DNA of 64,000 nt from Stenopsyche tienmushanensis (GCA_008973525.1 WACJ01000122.1:682001-746000); one strand, 5' to 3'. Positions 45,636 to 59,202 are shown, numbered from the stretch's first letter. Numbers and translations are program-made. Notes: a model not told the origin generated them from the letters alone.

Positions 45636-48253
45636 TTACTTGTGGTAGTAGCCTACGGGAACTTGAGCATGGGCGATAGCTGGAGCTAAGGCTTTTCCGT
45701 ATACTGGTACAGATGTGTGTACTCTTTCTAGTCCAACTTTAGCTGTCTTGATGTATCCTGGTTGATTGACGGCTATCCTTTCGATCTTGGTGGCTGGCTC
45801 TACAACGTCGATTTCTTGGAGGGTCTGAACGGGACGAGAGACGACGATTCTTCTGGTCTTGTATTTCTCTTCAACGGGTTCATGATGGGGGGACGGTGTG
45901 GCGGAAAGAACGCGAGCACGCGATATTCCAGCATCACCTACATATCCTTCGGAATGTCCATCTTTACCAAATCCGACTTCAGCTACGCCTCCTTTAGCGG
46001 TCAAAAGCTTGAGCAATCTCTGTTGATTTTCTTGGGCTTCTTCGTGGCTCAAATGATTCAAATTGCGTACTCCATGTGCTGGAATAACCGGAGCGATATT
46101 GTGTTCATGGTGTTCGAGGGGAGAACCATTTGAGAATGCTTCAACGGCGAGATGAGCATTTTTATGGTTGTATTGAGCACGAGCAATGGCTTCTTCATGA
46201 GCCAATTTAGCTTCATATGCGGCATGCTCAGCAACGGCAGCATTTCTTGCAGCAGCTTCGACTACGATGGCATCATCAGATGCATAATGTGGCACTGGGG
46301 TGGAAGACACGAGAACAGCTTCGGACGTGGAAAAATGAACAGGCGCTGGAGTCGAAGATACAATGTGTCCATGATGAACCGGAGCTTGTTGATAATATTG
46401 CTCTTCGTAATGTACAGGCTTTTGGACGGCCAATGCAATAGTTGGTGTAACAGCAATAGCTTCATGATGGCCATGATGAGCGATGGGAGATACAGCCAAA
46501 GTATGAGGAGTAGGAGTGATGGCCACAGTATGGATGGCTTGACCATAAGCTTCACCATGGACAAAGGGAGCAGCAGTCACGGCGACGTTATGTTCAGCGG
46601 CTATGGCGACTTGATGATGATGATGATGATCATCGACGGAGGTCACGATCGCTGGTCCTTTTTGGGCCTTGGACAAAGGCTCATCAAGCTCAACCAACGC
46701 CGATCCAACCGGACGAACGATGGTCCTCTCTTCGATGTCGTAGAACTGCTTCTGGATAGCTGGACGACGGATCTGTCGGGAAGAAATGTTTTTTTAACAA
46801 AGCACGCTTTTAAAAACATAATGAGATCTTTGTCGCTGTATTCTAGAAAGGCTAGGGCGTTGTTAACAATCACTCGACAAGGTTCAAGTTTAACAACATT
46901 TAATCATTGCGTTTTTTGCTCGTTTAGCTATTATGCATATCAAGGCTGTTCATAACTTAATTGTAACAAATTGCCGAACAAAACAAATAGCCATAGCCAT
47001 GTTGCGAAATCTCGTCGGCAATTTTAATAACTATGACCGAAAATAATTGCTTTTGTTGGATATATACATTCCTAAATGTATTTATTGGTTGAATGATTTC
47101 TATAAAACTAAATTTTCAATTAAAAGCTTGTACCTTTTCGCTACCTTAACCCAGATTTGTATTGTTTGTATTATGCCTTCCGTTAGTTATTTTTTTAATA
47201 CTTGCCCGTACATACCGCGTAATTTAAGGTATATTTTCATCCCTTAAATTACATGGTTACTCTTTTGAACAATATGTATAATAGAGCAAGAAAAGATAGA
47301 TCCGGTTAAGAATTGATTGCCCCTGCAATAAATGAATTTATTAAAACCGTACCATTACAGCATCAATTAAGAACATCCGTCAAAGTGCAGCCTTTGATGT
47401 TAAGCAGGGGTCTTTATCCGCTTACATAATTCATTTTTACAAACTCAGTCCACGTATTTGACCGAGATCTCTCGCCGTTAAAGAAATATTTATTTTAGTC
47501 GGACATGCTATCTAGAATCGGATTACTCAAGAAATGTTTTCATTGCTTGCCCAATTATGGCAACAATTTTCTTCGAGCGTCCCCCAAATGTCAAGGAAAG
47601 AAATTGTGAAATTGCTCTATATTCGGTGAGGATTTGATAAAAACTCGATTCCCTTGAATTTTTTGAATGCATTAATACTTTCTACGGCGTTAATGATTGA
47701 GGCATTAAATCAATGTGCAAGGTTGGTCTGATATTTTTCAAAGGCGATAAACGAGACATATTTTGGTGCGTGTTGAGCTCACCTCGTATTTGCGGGTCTT
47801 GATGGCGGGTTTGGCAACGTCTACGACTTTCTGCAAGACAGCTGGTTGGGCTTCGTATTTGGTGACTGGAACATCAGCTACGGCTGGAACATGTTGGACC
47901 GTTGGTACGGCGACTGCTGCTTTGACGGGTACTTGGGCATATCCGACGGCAGCTGGAGCTCCTGCGTGGTAAGAGATTTGCTCTGCAAATCCGACTGCAG
48001 CATGGGGTTCAGAATAACCGAGAGGTCCATGAGAATCGGCAAAAGCGACCTGTTGGTGTCCTCCATTGTAAGCTTGAGCTTCGCCAAAAGCATAGGCTTG
48101 TTGAGAATAGTCATAGTCGAGACCAGAATGACCAGCTTGAGGACCATACGAAGAATAGGTGATGCCTGCTGGGTTCAAGAAGGGCATCCTCACTGCTACA
48201 TGGCCTGATAATGCTACTTGAGCGCATGCTGCTAATACTACGAGCAGCTTCAT
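45636..48253 (-). CDS. Secreted Ala/His/Val-rich cuticle protein, Vajk-like (535 aa, two coding exons)
   Basis: Coding exons are 48253..47783 and 46772..45636. The 1010-bp phase-0 intron has donor TACGAG|GTGAGC and acceptor CCCGACAG|ATCCGT. The signal peptide is MKLLVVLAACAQVALS. Exon 1 is Gly/Ala/Tyr-rich (YDYSQQAYAFGEAQAYNGGH), then VAVPTVQHVPAVADVPVTKY and VLQKVVDVAKPAIKTRKYE. Across the splice the sequence continues IRRPAIQKQFYDIEERTIVR and PVGSALVELDEP. Then come a HHHHH run, many (V/A)HH, APV and STPAPVH motifs, an Ala/Glu-rich presumably helical stretch (AAVAEHAAYEAKLAHEEAIA), a basic/acidic segment (EEAQENQQRLLKLLTAKGGV) and a C-terminus ending QVPVGYYHK. The RRPAIQKQFYDIEER..VRPxGSALVELD block recalls the Drosophila Vajk family from memory. 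A structural role in exoskeleton is inferred. The ATG directly follows an acceptor AG, so the 5' UTR is on a separate exon. Confidence 0.88.
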
Positions 48254-50350
48254 CTAAACAAGATAATACACATGCCAATAAACTTAATTTTTTAAATATA
48301 TTTTTACAGTGATATATGCAACCATTTCCCGATTTATTCAGTCGATTAATTCCATATCGAATAAATTGATATAGAACATATAGTTTAAACCAGTTTAAAG
48401 AATTTCTGATTAAATGAACGTTGAAATTAAATAAATTGGCAAAACTAAATGATAATCCCACGAAACGTTACTTGCTATAAAACAGTTGATTCATGTAGTT
48501 TATATAACTTCAACATCCTAATATTGTAATATTTACAATCAATTATTATTATCGTCCTAATATTTACCCCAATACACCCAATTCCTTATTTTTGTCCACC
48601 CTCGTAAATTAACACTTTATAATCCGGGAGTTATAATCGGCCTATAGCATGCCTATACCAGCATGATAAAATGCAAATAAAGGGCAGTTGGGGATGAAAA
48701 ATTATTCCAGAAAAATATCCTCTATGATTGGATGCATTATCTCTTTTGCAACTTACTACAAACCGCAAACGCCAAAACAACACTTTCGATCAAATTACAA
48801 TAATATCTATATAATTGACAAGGGTCGATTAAAATGCGCTTGTTGGAATTTCTAAACGCGTAAAATCGAATAGATCGTTGTGAGATACCAAGAATTACTT
48901 TAATTGGGTGACTTGTTACAGATTCCATAGTGATTGCCTTATGATCGACGATGTCGGCAAAACCTTGATTTTTGAGCAATTACGGCGTTGATCTGAGAGC
49001 AAAATGTTTGAACCGATTTGTCCCCAAACTAAAGCGATCAAATGTTCAATACACATTTCATAGCAACGCTTTTAATTAGTGATTTTAAAAGTAAAAGGCG
49101 TTCATGTTCTTTCTTCCGATTGCAAAATTTAATAAATTGCTCTCGTAGGCGAAATGTCACTTACTTCCATATAAATGCTTGAACTTTATTCGACTGACAA
49201 ATTAAAGTGCAGCTACCCACGCCTCAAATATAAGCTTTATAATTTCATAGAACGAAAAATGTATCGTGTGCTTGTTATACAGCCTTCGATCTGCGTTTTT
49301 GTTCCGATTTATGTCCAAAAAACGCTAATGATAAATTGGCATGCATTTAAAATACTTGACCTTCGTTTTGGACTCGCAATCGTAAATATTTGCAGTCAAT
49401 ATATACAATTTTGAATATCTTTGGGGACAACGTATCAAAGGAGGCTCAAATTACTTAACCGAGGTATGATCGGTGTCAATAAGGTGTGCTCTACAAAATA
49501 TCAACGCGCCATATGCTATACGCTGGCAAATGATCGTATTTCATTTAATTGAGACTAACCAACGTAACCTAATTAATAAACCATCGGCTTTTTTATTCAA
49601 GGACTAGGTTCGGTTTAATGTAAAGCCGGTATTTTAGTAATTCAACTCGTATTTGCGTCGCTAAAAATTGATCGAACGTTATGAAATGTTCTAGGCGTTT
49701 GGCAATAGCGTGCTATGCACGCTTTGTTTCTCATAGAAAATTACTATAGCAAATAATGCACATTACAAGACAATAACGATCTGATAAATCTATAGATTAT
49801 TATATTCAAATTACAATATCGTATATCTTAAAATGAGATCCGAACATCACGTTTGTACGCAAATGTTTCAAATACACAATATGAAAGCTCTTCGCTCGAT
49901 AAAGATAATTTGTTTAAAGAGCTCGATTTTTTAGCACAAAATACATTTTTTTATATTTAAATATGTCGATAATAGATTAAATATGTTTATGGATGACAAA
50001 TTTGTAATAAAAGCTCGTCAAATCATAAAAGCTCCCACTCAAACGAATCACTTGCATTCGGCGAAATGAATTAAATTTTAATTAAAGCTTATTTGTATTG
50101 GATATGAAAACACTTCATTTGAATCTGTTTCAAATCAGTGCGCTTAACAAAATTATCAGAAACACAAATTTGCTTCCAATGCATTGTGCATTTTCAGGAT
50201 GTGCATAAGATTTTATCTGCGTGTGTGAATGACACACTTTTATTTTTTTTTAAAATTATATTAATAAGTAATCTTTAATGCGTAGGAGCAATTAGATAGC
50301 AAGGTTGACAGCCTTTTCTGTTAGAGTTATGTTAATATTGAATTGCTAAC

Positions 50351-50439
50351 CTTGTCGTTATCGGTAGCGCAGACGGTTATTTGAGCTGAGACGGATTTTG
50401 AGTTGTGAGAGGAAAGGGTGTTAGCTCGTGCTTTTTATA
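50351..50439 (-). promoter_or_regulatory. TATA promoter and candidate noncoding first exon of the 45636 gene
   Basis: TATAAAAAG (50439..50431) is followed about 33 bases later by an initiator-like TCTCACAAC (A at 50406). A short exon would run 50406..50351 and end GACAAG|GTTAGC. The intron 50350..48254 ends TTGTTTAG immediately before ATG. Splicing would give ..CGACAAG-ATG, a good insect start context. The pairing of this promoter with the 48253 start is inference; no other gene start is visible between them. Confidence 0.55.
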
Positions 50440-51128
50440 GTTTTGTCAAGAGGTTCTGGCGGGAGGTAACCTCTTGTGTCCTGGTCTAAAGTCTTCGTCT
50501 TGATACATTTCGAGGATAGGAAAAAAGCAGTCAATGTTGAGGAGAAAGGGTCTGCTGAATGCTCAATAGAATATGACTCTTCTTTGATGGGTCGAACATG
50601 CCTGCAAAGCAAAAATTCTTAACAAATTTTGATTGTTTTAAAATAGTACAATTTTTTACCAATTATTGTTTATAATATTTTAAAAATCTATTATATTTAA
50701 TAAAAATATCAGGCTTAAACTAAAATGAAAGCTCACCTAATAAACTCGGAATCAACTCAACCATCCATCAATTTATCCGATATATTTGATCACTAAAAAC
50801 CATATAAATATAGACACGAAGATCATAAAAATATGTAAAAATATCTACAATGAATTACGGGAAACTAACTTAATTATAGTATATAAGGTGCGGCAGGGAA
50901 ACTTCCTTATTTAAAATACGCCCTCTGAAGCCATATTTATTCCGAGAAGAAAAAATAATTAAACCGATATCTCCTATACTGTTTGTATTATACACATTTT
51001 AAAGTAAGTTTAAGGTAAGATGCACGTGGACGAGGATACACCCTCAGTAGGCATAGGATAGAATCTGAGGTGCACTTTTGCGTCACGTAGGATTTTACCC
51101 TAACCCAACAGCGCCCTAACAATGAAAT
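50440..51128. other. Upstream region of the cuticle gene
   Basis: Mostly AT-rich; no gene. From about 51000 the sequence becomes less AT-rich and may be the 5' extension of the LINE end that follows. Confidence 0.4.
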
Positions 51129-51387
51129 GGGGGACTGGACTATTTATACTCCAGAAAACCCTTTCCAGTAAAATCAAAAAGGTAGCCTAAAGTAGTTTTT
51201 CACTATCTCCTGAGGGAAACTACTCAGTTTTTAAAAATTTCCCAGACTTCCTATCGAGATAGGTCGCGAAAGCGCTCTTCGACACATTCATCTAGGTAAA
51301 TTGGATGCAACCCCTTCCTGTGAATGGATATATAAATGGTCCTATATCTGCAGTGGACTGTTTGTGGCTGCACTATGATGATGATAT
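51129..51387 (+). mobile_element. LINE 3'-end copy 1
   Basis: GGGACTGGAC, CCCTTTCCAG, CGAAAGCGCTCTTCGA, CCTGTGAATGGATAT and CTGCAGTGGACTGTTTGTGG match 61095..61380 in order, and both end in an ATGATGATGATAT microsatellite tail typical of non-LTR elements. 5'-truncated; no coding remnant identified. Confidence 0.7.
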
Positions 51388-51395
51388 TGAAAATG

Positions 51396-52193
51396 CACTT
51401 AAACCTTTTTTTGTGCGGTAGATCGTACAAAAATAATTCATACAAAAAAAACAATGACTTACATAGAAAAAGTTAAGATGCGTTCCATAGATTTTAAAAA
51501 ATCGCATAACTTTGAAACAGCTATATAAAATATATCCAAAATCGCATAAAAAAAGTTAATTAAAAAAACATTAAGGCAATTAATTTTTTTTTGGTAACAT
51601 TTAAAGGACGTCTTGCATCATTGGTAAAATTTTAAAGATATCTGACATCTGACATCTCGACTACTATCTTCGCTGTATAATAATTTTCGTTGCGATTTTC
51701 GATATGACTCAAAGTCGCTCTCTTTTTCGAAAGAAATAGTATACCCAGTGTCATCATTGTTCTGTGTAGATTTTCTCTTTCCAACAATATAATTAACAAT
51801 TAGTAAAGATGTCACTATAGTCCCTAACTCAATAAAAATAAATCACAAAATGTCGACTGTTTAAAAAAATTCAGTTAAGTCATTTTTTGACCTTATTTTG
51901 TCTGTTTTGTTAAAAAAAAAGTGGTTTCGAGAAAAACGTGTTAAAATATTTTCATTATGGTAGGACCGGTCAAATTGTCGCGTCACTAAAATAGCTCTAA
52001 CTCCGTAAGTCCGTGCAAAAAAAGATTTCCCGAATAGTCCAAATTATATATTTTTTCCATATTTCGGTTAATGTTGATGATTTATTTCCTACTTTATCCA
52101 AAATATCTCAATACATACTCTTTATGAAATTTAAAAAAACGGCATAACTTCGAAATCGCACAAAAAAAAGTCGCACAAAAAGAGGTTTGAGTG
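51396..52193. mobile_element. TIR transposon (22-bp ends), non-autonomous
   Basis: CACTTAAACCTTTTTTTGTG + CG at 51396..51417 is the inverse of 52172..52193 with two mismatches. Subterminal motifs (ATCGCATAACTTTGAAA near 51500; GGCATAACTTCGAAATCGCA near 52140) echo the ATGCGA/GCGATTTTGAAGTTATGCGG motifs of the 39267..40193 element. No transposase. It lies just beyond the LINE tail. Confidence 0.72.
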
Positions 52194-52849
52194 TATTATA
52201 GACCATATACGTAATGATTGTCACTCTATCATAAAGAAACATGCAAATTTAAAGATATTTGCTATAATTTGAAGCAGGGCTTCGAACTATTATTTATTTC
52301 ATTTCGGGTTTCGTTCCGGTTCAGTTCCAAACGTTTATTTTCGTCTTTAATTATTGATGAATCGTTAGTTAGCCTATAATTTTCCATTTCTGCATATACG
52401 TAGGGTAGAGCTTATTTTAAAAAAACCGACTTATTCAAACCGGTTTTCGTTTTTCGAAAAAAAAAACGGTTTTAACCGGTTTACGGTTTTAAGAAATTAA
52501 AAATGAAAATAACGGATTGAATTGAAATTATTCGAATTTTATTCAATATTAAAAGCATTTTACAGATTTTTCTTCGACTATTTCTACACGCCCGGCTTCA
52601 ACATTAATTTCTGCCACAAAATTAGGATACATCCTTGTTAACCCTTTGAGTAGTGAGCTAATTTAAAATCATCATAAACTTAGATGCTATATTTTTATGT
52701 TCGCCATTTATCATCCGTACAAATCTATTTATCTGTCAAGACCAGTCGCAGCGTGTATGAAGCTTGTACATAAATAAATAAGCATTGTCGATAGCACACA
52801 GTATTCGGTATTTTTTTCAAGTAAACATACACTTGAAATCGATTCATTA
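52194..52849. other. Repeat-like and AT-rich intergenic sequence
   Basis: TCTTTAATTATTGATGAATC + GTTAGT (about 52354-52380) recurs near 60720-60747. A cluster of AACCGG/GGTTTTCG motifs at 52435-52500 resembles subterminal arrays of hAT-type elements. No gene. Confidence 0.4.
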
Positions 52850-53012
52850 TATAATTTACATATCATTATTAGTCGATAAGTTTGGGTTAACGATCTATAA
52901 TATCGTACGATGTGCGCAACATACTCTCTCTGTCTCTGTTTAAGAATGTTCTTTCTGATCACTGGAATTCGGACACAACTCTGTGTTAATTTACTTCTTT
53001 GAGGAGTTAATA
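52850..53012 (-). repeat. Dispersed repeat family A, copy 4
   Basis: ATCATTATTAGTCGATAAGT, TTGGGTTAACGATCTATA, CGTACGATGTGCG, CTCTCTCTGTCTCTG, AATTCGGACA and TTTGAGGAGTTAATA match the reverse complement of 5728..6172. Shortened within the purine/pyrimidine block. Confidence 0.7.
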
Positions 53013-55408
53013 TGCTTTCAATCATTTTGATAATCCTATTTTTTTAAACAAGTGCAAAAATACTGTTTTTTCGATATTTTTTGGATTTTGCTGCTTATTG
53101 TAAAGATAAGAATTAATTCCGAGAAAGATTCAAAATTATCTTCCAAGAATAACCTCTTACCTAAATCAACGTATCGCCATGCCAAGTGCAAGAGCACATG
53201 CTGTCAAGTGAATGATTCAATATTTTTGGTTCTAAATATTTAGATAATGAAAATTTGATTCTTATATTCAAAACCGGATTTTTCAGGATCAAAATATCAG
53301 TTTTCGAAGGTCACATTTTTTTCCTAAAATCTGGGTTTTCCAAACCGTATAATATGATTTATTCATCGAAAGGATATTAATAAAGTGTTGGTATATTAAT
53401 ATTTCTGATCGATCGTCTCGTTTCAGATTTACTTTGATCTCCTAGATCTGAAAAGTAAATGCTGGGTAGATTTTTAACGTCGAACGAGGATACTTATAGA
53501 TAATTTCCTAACTAAAATACACCCTATAAAAATCTCATATGGATACATCCGATAAAGGATATAGCATTTTAAACATGTATTTTTTTAATTGAATAGATCT
53601 TCTCAGAAGGCAAAAAATCTAATTCGGAATATATCCTTATATTCATTGAATAAATCAATAGTCTATATATAGCCTTAATATGTGAAAGTCGAAGTATCTA
53701 TACGTTAAGACAATAAATGGGGTCTTAAAAAATAGATTTAGAGATTGGTTCATTTAGATCAGATCAGAGTAAACTCGGAAAATATTATAAGCTTGTCTTC
53801 ATATTATTAACAAGCGACCTTTCTAAAATATGTCCAGCAACATATTGCAATAAAAATCATATAAGAGCCATCAAGAGATCTATACGTATATTTATTTGGA
53901 ATTCTATTCGTTCAAAAATATATGACTAACCCACATTTCGCACATACAATATGAATTGCATAAGTTAAAATACAACCTAAGCATTTAAATTCTACGTCAA
54001 TTTGCAAAATTTGAAGCCTGTCCAATGCTCAAATAAAGGATATGACTTCAAATAAAGATAAGATCGACAGTGATTTGAATTAAGCAACATTTGATAGTAC
54101 GTTTGGAAAATATAATTTTACTTGTCTATGATTAAGTATTGATCGCAGATAGCCACTGGTCTTGATTTTATACTTCAACGTTTTATATTTTTATAAAAAT
54201 ATTTTGAACACGCTTTATGTTGTATACTAATCATGCTGCTTTATCGACTTCAATCATACATATTTCTGCAAAAAAATCTTTGAGTTGTCTTTCCCATAAA
54301 CGATATATTGCAAATATTAAACACGACCCCGTTGCTTAATTTAATGATTAATGATACTAATGATAGTGATGAAAGATGTTTTCTTTGGCAAAAATACAGC
54401 AAAGTTATCCTATTTATTATCAATATTTCTAACATGAAATAAATCAATCTTAAGGTATTGCGTTATATAATATTATATTACAAAGCAAATCTATCTAATG
54501 TCTCTCGTCATTTTTACTTTCGATTTTATACAGCAAGAAATATAGATGTTATCCTACTATGATTCCTATAATGACCTTTTGAATATTTAATCCAATGCAA
54601 GCATAACAATTCACTGATCTATAACAAGTCTCAATCATGAAACAATATCATGTCTTGCTATACATAGAACATTTAATAAATCCAGATTTATTCAAATCTC
54701 TTCCTATTTCATCGACACAGTAAAAAAACGCCGTAGATCGAATTTATGACCTCATAACAAATTTTATGATTCATGATACTTGAAATGGATCAAATGATCA
54801 ATGTAAATTTATATCATCATTCGGCAGTATATCTTGTTTGATCCACATTTTGCATTAAACACTTTTACTTGATCCAGATATTTAGCGATAAAAACTTGCG
54901 CAAGAGCACTTTTACATTCTTCAACCTTTGAAATAAATCAAAATTATCGAATGGACGTTATATAATTTTTGAATTTCGCATCAAATCAATCATAATATAT
55001 TCATAAGCTCAAGTGAAATAGTATGAATATTTTGTTACACACGGAATTCTTCATATTTGAATCCAGACAGCTAAAATAAGCTCGACGGATATGTTAAATT
55101 ATCATAATAGTTTGATAGAATTACTTCCTGCACTTACAGGCTCATATTTGAAATATTCACTTCTCGGTTATTAATATCAACTTTTATACGTAATCTGAGC
55201 TATTTTGTAGCTATACGAATAAGGATATTACACCTATTCTATATTTGCACTCAATTATAATAAAAAAATGCTTAAAATCCGATTTAACAATCTAATTTTT
55301 CATTAACGATTTCAAGTAAATTTATTTAAATGCCAATTCTTTAAAAAAAAAATCGCTGTGTCAGATGATCAATTTTGATCTATATAATGCATTCGGTGGA
55401 ATACTCGA
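53013..55408. other. Long AT-rich intergenic stretch, nothing recognised
   Basis: No coding sequence, promoter pair or shared repeat detected. Confidence 0.4.
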
Positions 55409-55725
55409 CATGCGTTGCAATGCCATAAGCGCTTAATAATTATTTGAAAAGAAACGCAGTACGTGGTTTATTGCTTTGGGTCACGTGAAGTGCGTAAGCC
55501 AATATGCGCCAACATGGTTCATCCAAACAATATTTTTAATGTGTCTATATTATTCCTGCAAGTGTAAACAGTAAGTTGACAAAGTTTTATCGCAGTCAGA
55601 TGAACGGTATGGAAACGCATTAAATACGGACAAACAAACATTACTTTTTATATATTGGACTATGCCTATGTTACTCGCGCAATTCTTAGCAATACGTGGA
55701 CGAAGTTTTATCGCATTTTTTATAT
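55409..55725 (+). repeat. Dispersed repeat family B, copy 2
   Basis: Matches 21606..21868. After about 55657 the 3' half repeats partially (CTATGCCTATGTTACTCGCG, then GGACGAAGTTTTATCGCA), so this copy has an internal partial duplication. Confidence 0.72.
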
Positions 55726-58139
55726 ATAAGATAAGGATGATTTACAAGTGGATTTAGTCATTTTATAACATTGATTTCTAAGAAGGCTCTAATATCACTA
55801 AATTAAAAAAAAAAAATAACAATAGTTCGAAGAGATCGAGAGTTGCACATGATTTTTATTTTACTTGACTATTCTATTTCACATGAATCAACACTGATTG
55901 ATTGAATATATACTAAGTTGTCTAATTCCTATTTTCTTTGTTATCGCTCAAACATTGGGCCGACCCAGCCGGCATAAGCCCGCAATAAGATAAATGCAAC
56001 AATATTTTCGACCGATTGTAAAATTAAAACAATCCACCCGATCAGTCTTCTTCTGACACTTTCGTTTTGTAATGAGAGTTTGTAATCGTTCTGTAGACAT
56101 GTTCATGTATGGCGTCCGATTGCAAGGCGCTCATTCATCATGACAGCGGTCTGAAAAGCGGACCGGTTGAACATATAGACCTTGTGGCCATTTTCTATGA
56201 TATATGCGATTAAGGAACCAATAAACAGCTCGGGTCATTGAAAAAAAATCCTACTGATTATAATATGAAGGGAAATTGTTAAAACATAGTCTGGTGTACA
56301 ACTTTGATTCATTCGCTCTATTCATCCTCTTCAATTGCGAAACGATCTAAAAATTATCCACCCATTACGTACTAGAAAAATTCAAATTTAAATCAATATT
56401 ACGGAAAAATCGCTTTAAGTAAGCAATTTCATTTCTAATGCTCTGAATAATATGCAAATATTTGTACAATTATTTCTAAAGTCAGTGCAATTTTGCAACA
56501 TTATATTGAATTAGCATACAAATATGACTGATCTGCGCTGATTGATTTGTTTGTAGACTAAATTATGTATTCCACAGCGGATCGATATTTAGCAATTATC
56601 TCACGCCTCGAATTTACATATTTATGGATGCGGTTGCGGACCGCCGTGTGTTGAAACGACTAAGCTTCTCGTTTATAGCTTTTTGTCATACGCTGCCAAA
56701 AAAATGTCACACGGAAAATCTACAGACTGGAAAGTGAAATGGCCATAAAATCCTTGATAATTGAAACCATTACAAAATGTTCCGGATCGACGAGCGACAC
56801 CCAAAACAGGATCAGTCCGAGCAATATGGGTCAATATAAATGTTGAACTCGTTTTTGCCAACATATTGACCGTCGAAGAGTGAGTCTGTCTTCGTCGTAT
56901 CGGAGGAAAGTTACTCCGTATTCAAAAATCAATACATCATTACAGAAAAGTCGTGACTTACGTGCTTACTAGTAATGGCACAATCGATAAAACCTATGTA
57001 AAACAATTCGATCATGAATGCTTTATTCGTATTTACAAGGACCATCAAGTGTCATTATAAACTTAGCCATGTCCATTTGAGTACAAAGCCATTCCTTTTG
57101 GATAGAAAGTGTGTTGAACCTTCGTATTATTCTTGATTCATTCAATTTTTTACTATTATGCAATTTACTGCTGCTGGATTAGAATCAACCTTCAAATCAT
57201 TGCTCTAATTCAGTTCATTAAGTATAACTAAAATTGTTTTTTTTTAATACGCGTGGGCTTAGCATTGATATGTATCTTTGGCTAAAGTGTGTTTTTTCGT
57301 ACTCATTGTACGAATATACATCAAACGATCATGTGAAAGAATTTAGACATTAATAGCAATCTTTGAAATCTTATTAATTGTACATAATGTCTTTAAATTA
57401 AATCTACAAAGCTGTTTTCTTACCTACACGTAGTTAATGTTAATTATTGTCAAATAAACGTCATCTACCTACTATACAAAATGGCTAGGACTTTGATTAA
57501 CGTGGCTAAAACTGTAGCACGAGAACTTGATTGCAATATTAATGTGAAATATGAATTCACGAAGAAACTTGTTGGATCTATATTTATCACATTACTCTGT
57601 ATTTATTTGGCTAAACGAAAAACTTATTTGCAGTCAATAATGCCAATTCCACTAAATCACTGATAGAATCGCCTTTGACTTCGGGATTTATTATCATGCT
57701 GACTGAATCATCAGCGATTTCTTCATCGACAGTTAATTATCCAATATCATTTAAATCTTCATTTATAATGGATTCGCTTAAGGTTATACTGTGTGGAAAT
57801 TCTTCAAGTCTTGGGGAAGCAATATGTTACTTGAAAAGCACTTCATATCATTCACATGCAAAAATTAGTCATCAGCCAATACAAAGAAGCCAAGTAAAGC
57901 CTGCGATGTTTATTATTTGATTACATTATGAAAATGAATTCCGATTTCCTAGGAAATGAAAATAGATCTTATGTAATTTTCTATTGAATCGAAAAGTTCA
58001 CAATATTCATGGTCTTTCTTATCGTTTATAGAACAAAATGTTTAAAAAATCAATATTATATAAAAGATAAAAAAGGTTGCTATCTAATTTGCCAAAAAAG
58101 ATTGATAATAGAGTGCATATCAAGTTGCCCGTGTACGTA
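55726..58139. other. Intergenic, nothing secure
   Basis: A 63-codon minus-strand frame at 56673..56864 (TFCNGFNYQGFYGHFTFQSV) and two plus-strand frames at 57481 and 57675 are unassigned and lack supporting signals. No repeat shared within the window. Confidence 0.35.
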
Positions 58140-59202
58140 TCAGGTCAGTCCAAAAGTTCGTGCGCATTTTTGGGATTTTTAAACAGTGTCATTAAAACAT
58201 AATATAACACTACATTTTTAACCTTTCGAAACTTGTCGTTGCTTTATTAAAATATAAGTCAGTTTGTCACCAATTTTCGTAAACATCGGATGCAAATTAG
58301 TACCCATAGAAAATAAATACAGCAAGAAAAATTAATAGTGTACATAGTGAACATGATATCAGTGCAAGGACTGCCCAGAAATGATTTAAAAAAATAAAGT
58401 TGGAGAAAGCAATGTAGCGTGGGGAATTTACCATCCCCTATTAATCTGAGTAGATTTAATTAATCCAGATTAATAGCAACATCTTTCGTCTCGCTTCGTG
58501 TGCAATGTGTTATTTTAACAGCGCCATCTCTTGTAGCCCTACGGAGACATTGCACCTGCATACCGACAGATCGCGTGCATCATTGCCGGCTGGGTAGTGT
58601 CGCGCAGGAGGCGGGAGTCGGGAGAGTCATCGATTAACCTTGACTGCGGGAAGTCGTCCTTCTTGCAGCCAGATCTCTCTCTCTCTCGTGTGGAATATAT
58701 AGTTATTTAAAGAAGACTTTCTATTTGACGCCGAATACGCCGACGACGAACGAATAAACATCTACACTTACAAATAAGCAGCCAATCCCAACGCCAAAGG
58801 TGTCTTTACATCCTAAAAATGAACTTTTAAGTGTTAAATGGGATATGTATTATGAACTGTTAGAACCAAATCAAACCATTATTGGAGATGTTTACAGTGT
58901 GTTTACATCCTGCTTACTCCTCAGATATTGCCCTAAGTGATTTTTACTCATTTCGTACCTAATAAATTTTTTTTACTAGGGAAAAAGCTAATTTTTTAAC
59001 AGGATGTACAAAATGAGCTTTCAAATGTTTGCATTAAAACCAGTGTCATTCTACAGCAATGGAATAAAAAAGCTACCTATAAGATGCCAAGAAATTGTAG
59101 ATGGTGGAGGAAAATATATCATTGATTAAAATGTTAAATCGTGTTTTATTCATACTATTTAAAAAAATCCAAAAATGCGCACAAACTTTTGGACTGACCT
59201 GA
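58140..59202 (+). mobile_element. Mariner element with TIRs, interrupted by an LTR-like repeat
   Basis: Ends TCAGGTCAGTCCAAAAGTTY + GTGCGCATTTTTGG in inverse orientation, flanked by TA (58138-58139 and 59203-59204). Transposase remnants after the insertion: NKQPIPTPKVSLHPKNELLS, VKWDMYYELLEPNQTIIGDV (58783-58895). A deletion removes the second catalytic block, then HPAYSSDIALSDFYSFR (third block) and a C-terminal RCQEIVDGGGKYIID. An LTR-like repeat occupies about 58413..58770. Inactive. Confidence 0.85.
58413..58770 (+). repeat. LTR-like dispersed repeat, copy 2 (nested in mariner)
   Basis: Starts TGTAGCGTGGGGAATTTACC and matches 290..630; ends near AATAAACATCTACACTTACA. Reading resumes in mariner transposase at AATAAGCAGCCAATCCCAAC just after it, so this is an insertion. 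No clean target duplication. A (CT)n run lies at 58675-58687. Confidence 0.65.

Noticed and set aside
46152..46955. Plus-strand 267-codon frame
   Set aside because: Antisense to exon 2 of the cuticle gene, which has a signal peptide, splice sites and a polyadenylation signal; the antisense frame has none.
56673..56864. 63-codon minus-strand frame with aromatic-rich sequence
   Set aside because: No splice-site, signal peptide, promoter or family support; too short to call a gene.
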